Source: Actinomycetota bacterium (GTDB taxonomy: Bacteria > Actinomycetota > Thermoleophilia > Gaiellales > Gaiellaceae). From it: a stretch of 13,391 bases of DNA. Under the pieces are notes generated by a model that did not search any database, had not been told where the DNA came from, and saw nothing but the letters and a program-made list of their open reading frames with translations. Shown piece by piece: positions 12,282-13,391 of the stretch. The position numbers and the translations under genes were made by a program. The stretch covers positions 1 through 13,391 of the forward strand of contig JAIBJP010000032.1 in the NCBI GenBank assembly GCA_020029625.1, given 5' to 3'. The first letter of the stretch is position 1, and each line of letters begins with the position of its first letter.

Positions 12282-12791
12282 TCACGGCTCTCTGCTGATC
12301 TCCGCGAGCTCGCGGAACCACCGTAGGCGTTCCTCGTAGGGCACCGCGGCGTTCGCCGGGGACGTCGAGGGGAGAACGAAGAGGATCGTGTCCTCGAGCC
12401 GCCCTTCTTGCCGGCCCAGGGCGGGCCGCTCCCTGAATGCCCCCTCGTAGGCCGCCTTGCCGACGAAAGCGATCGTGCGCGGCCGCAGCTCTCGCGCGAT
12501 CCGTCCCAGTCGCTCGGCTGACCCCGCGAAGTCGCTGCGGCGAAGATCCGAGCTGCCCTTCGTCGTGCGGTAGGCGGCATTCGTCAGGCCGAAGCCGAGC
12601 TCGAGCAGCTCCCACTGGTCTTCAGGCCCGAGGCGGCGCGGCGTCAACCCGGCATCGGCGAGCAGCCGCCAGAAATCGTTCCGCGGGTTGGCGAAGTGGG
12701 CGCCCGCGGCCGCGGAGCGGAATCCCGGATTGATCCCGCAGAAGACGATGCGCAGGCCGGGCGCGAGGATGTCGGGAACGGCCGACGGCAC
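12282..12791 (-). CDS. mug: G:T/U mismatch-specific DNA glycosylase, Mug/TDG family
   Basis: A 169-residue base-excision repair enzyme that removes uracil or thymine mispaired with guanine. It aligns by eye with E. coli Mug across the N-terminus: DILAPGLRIVFCGINPGFRS contains the GINPG motif with catalytic Asn21, then FANPRNDFWRLL, and FVGKAAYEGAF in the middle. The second motif is PSTSPAN instead of the NPSGLS of E. coli Mug and is closer to the Ser-rich MPSSSARC of TDG, which may shift mismatch preference. The start is GTG 12791, six bases after a minus-strand TAGCGT box, so the transcript is probably leaderless. It diverges from the methylmalonate-semialdehyde dehydrogenase gene with 36 bp between the starts. 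Confidence 0.92.
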   Translation of the reverse strand: MPSAVPDILAPGLRIVFCGINPGFRSAAAGAHFANPRNDFWRLLADAGLTPRRLGPEDQWELLELGFGLTNAAYRTTKGSSDLRRSDFAGSAERLGRIARELRPRTIAFVGKAAYEGAFRERPALGRQEGRLEDTILFVLPSTSPANAAVPYEERLRWFRELAEISREP

Positions 12792-12796
12792 GGCGG

Positions 12797-12803
12797 TACG
12801 CTA
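12797..12803. promoter_or_regulatory. Shared bidirectional -10 box, TACGCTA
   Basis: The seven bases TACGCTA hold a TANNNT box on each strand: TACGCT (12797-12802, +) and TAGCGT (12803-12798, -). The minus box is exactly six bases from the GTG of the glycosylase, predicting a leaderless mRNA. The plus box predicts a start near 12809, upstream of the AGGAGG of the dehydrogenase gene. No clear -35 box is visible on either strand. Confidence 0.5.
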
Positions 12804-12827
12804 CGCCCAAGCGAAGAGGAGGAAGCA

Positions 12828-13391
12828 ATGGCGGTCGAGACGGCGACGAGGACGATGCGCAACTACGTCGGCGGGACGTGGGCCGACGCCGAGGCGAGCG
12901 AGCGCCTCGCCGTCACGAATCCGGCGACCGGAGAGACGCTCGCGCAGGTTCCGCTCTCGGGGCCGGCCGACGTGGACCGCGCCGTCCGCGCGGCGCGCGA
13001 GGCCTTTCCGGGCTGGCGCTCCACCCCACCGCTCGAGCGGGCCCGAGCCTGCTTCGAGCTCAAGTACCTGCTCGAGGAACGCAAGGACGACCTGGCCCGC
13101 CTCGTCACGCAGGACAACGGCAAGGCCGCGAAGGACGCGGCAGGCGAGATTCGGCGCGGGATCGAGTGCGTCGAGGTGGCCACCGGGATCCCGTCGCTCA
13201 TGCAGGGCGCCAACCTCGAAGACGTCTCACGGGGGATCGACTCGGACCTGCTCCGCCAGCCCATCGGCGTCTTCGCCGCGATCACGCCGTTTAACTTCCC
13301 CTTCATGGTGCCCATGTGGTTCTTGCCCTTCTCGATCGCGTGCGGGAACCCGATGATCCTCAAGCCCTCGGAGCAGGACCCGCTCGCGATG
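12828..13391 (+). CDS. mmsA: CoA-acylating methylmalonate-semialdehyde dehydrogenase, N-terminal part
   Basis: 188 codons are in the window; the gene continues past the right edge. The enzyme oxidises methylmalonate semialdehyde (and malonate semialdehyde) with NAD+ and CoA to propionyl-CoA (or acetyl-CoA), in valine, beta-alanine and inositol catabolism. MmsA/IolA-specific segments are visible: NYVGGTWADAEASE, PATGETLAQVPLSG, LVTQDNGKAAKDAAGE, then CVEVATGIPSLMQG, EDVSRGIDSDLLRQPIGVFA, PFNFPFMVPMWFLPFSIACG and KPSEQDP, the last two in the NAD-binding domain. The Arg and Gln of LRQP are typical of this CoA-dependent clade. The catalytic Cys is beyond the edge. ATG 12828 is supported by AGGAGG (12817-12822), 5 nt upstream. 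Confidence 0.95.
   Translation, partial: MAVETATRTMRNYVGGTWADAEASERLAVTNPATGETLAQVPLSGPADVDRAVRAAREAFPGWRSTPPLERARACFELKYLLEERKDDLARLVTQDNGKAAKDAAGEIRRGIECVEVATGIPSLMQGANLEDVSRGIDSDLLRQPIGVFAAITPFNFPFMVPMWFLPFSIACGNPMILKPSEQDPLAM

Overview
The window is high-GC DNA with actinobacterial traits. These are a CysA-type rhodanese very close to the mycobacterial form, a glutamine-dependent NAD synthetase, an LPXTG wall protein, and several starts that look leaderless, with a TANNNT box 6-8 nt before the start codon. A soil actinobacterium, perhaps of the Thermoleophilia, fits best, but lineage is inferred. Genes are densely packed on both strands. I see no rRNA, tRNA, insertion sequence, integrase or CRISPR array.

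Layout. Positions 1-126 (-) hold the start of a proline racemase family enzyme. Positions 184-2035 (-) carry a His-rich thioredoxin-fold lipoprotein followed by a two-domain thiosulfate sulfurtransferase. At 2116-2517 (+) is a two-CBS-domain protein with a probable leaderless promoter. At 2521-4155 (-) an XRE-TPR regulator is followed 17 nt later by a 32-residue signal-peptide-like ORF with a strong Shine-Dalgarno site, and then by a 35-residue single-TM ORF. Positions 4156-4454 have no protein gene. They hold two back-to-back promoters, a pair of 10-bp direct repeats, and a strongly foldable stretch that may be a small RNA. Positions 4455-6493 (-) carry a DHA2 drug exporter and its overlapping TetR regulator. 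Positions 6594-9501 (+) carry a CbbX/SpoVK-type AAA+ ATPase and an AMP-forming acyl-CoA synthetase. At 9510-10355 (-) is a sortase-anchored Ser/Gly/Ala-rich protein with three C-X18-C modules. NadE is at 10482-12197 (+), a Mug/TDG-type DNA glycosylase at 12282-12791 (-), and the 5' part of a methylmalonate-semialdehyde dehydrogenase at 12828-13391 (+).

The most interesting locus is 2521-4445. An HTH-TPR regulator with a tiny, well-initiated, signal-peptide-like gene directly behind it is the layout of RRNPP peptide quorum-sensing systems (PlcR-PapR, NprR-NprX), which are known mainly from Firmicutes. The regulator promoter is divergent from a second strong promoter that carries operator-like repeats and faces a structured, apparently non-coding stretch. 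A peptide-responsive switch controlling an RNA is a testable hypothesis. It is not demonstrated by the sequence.
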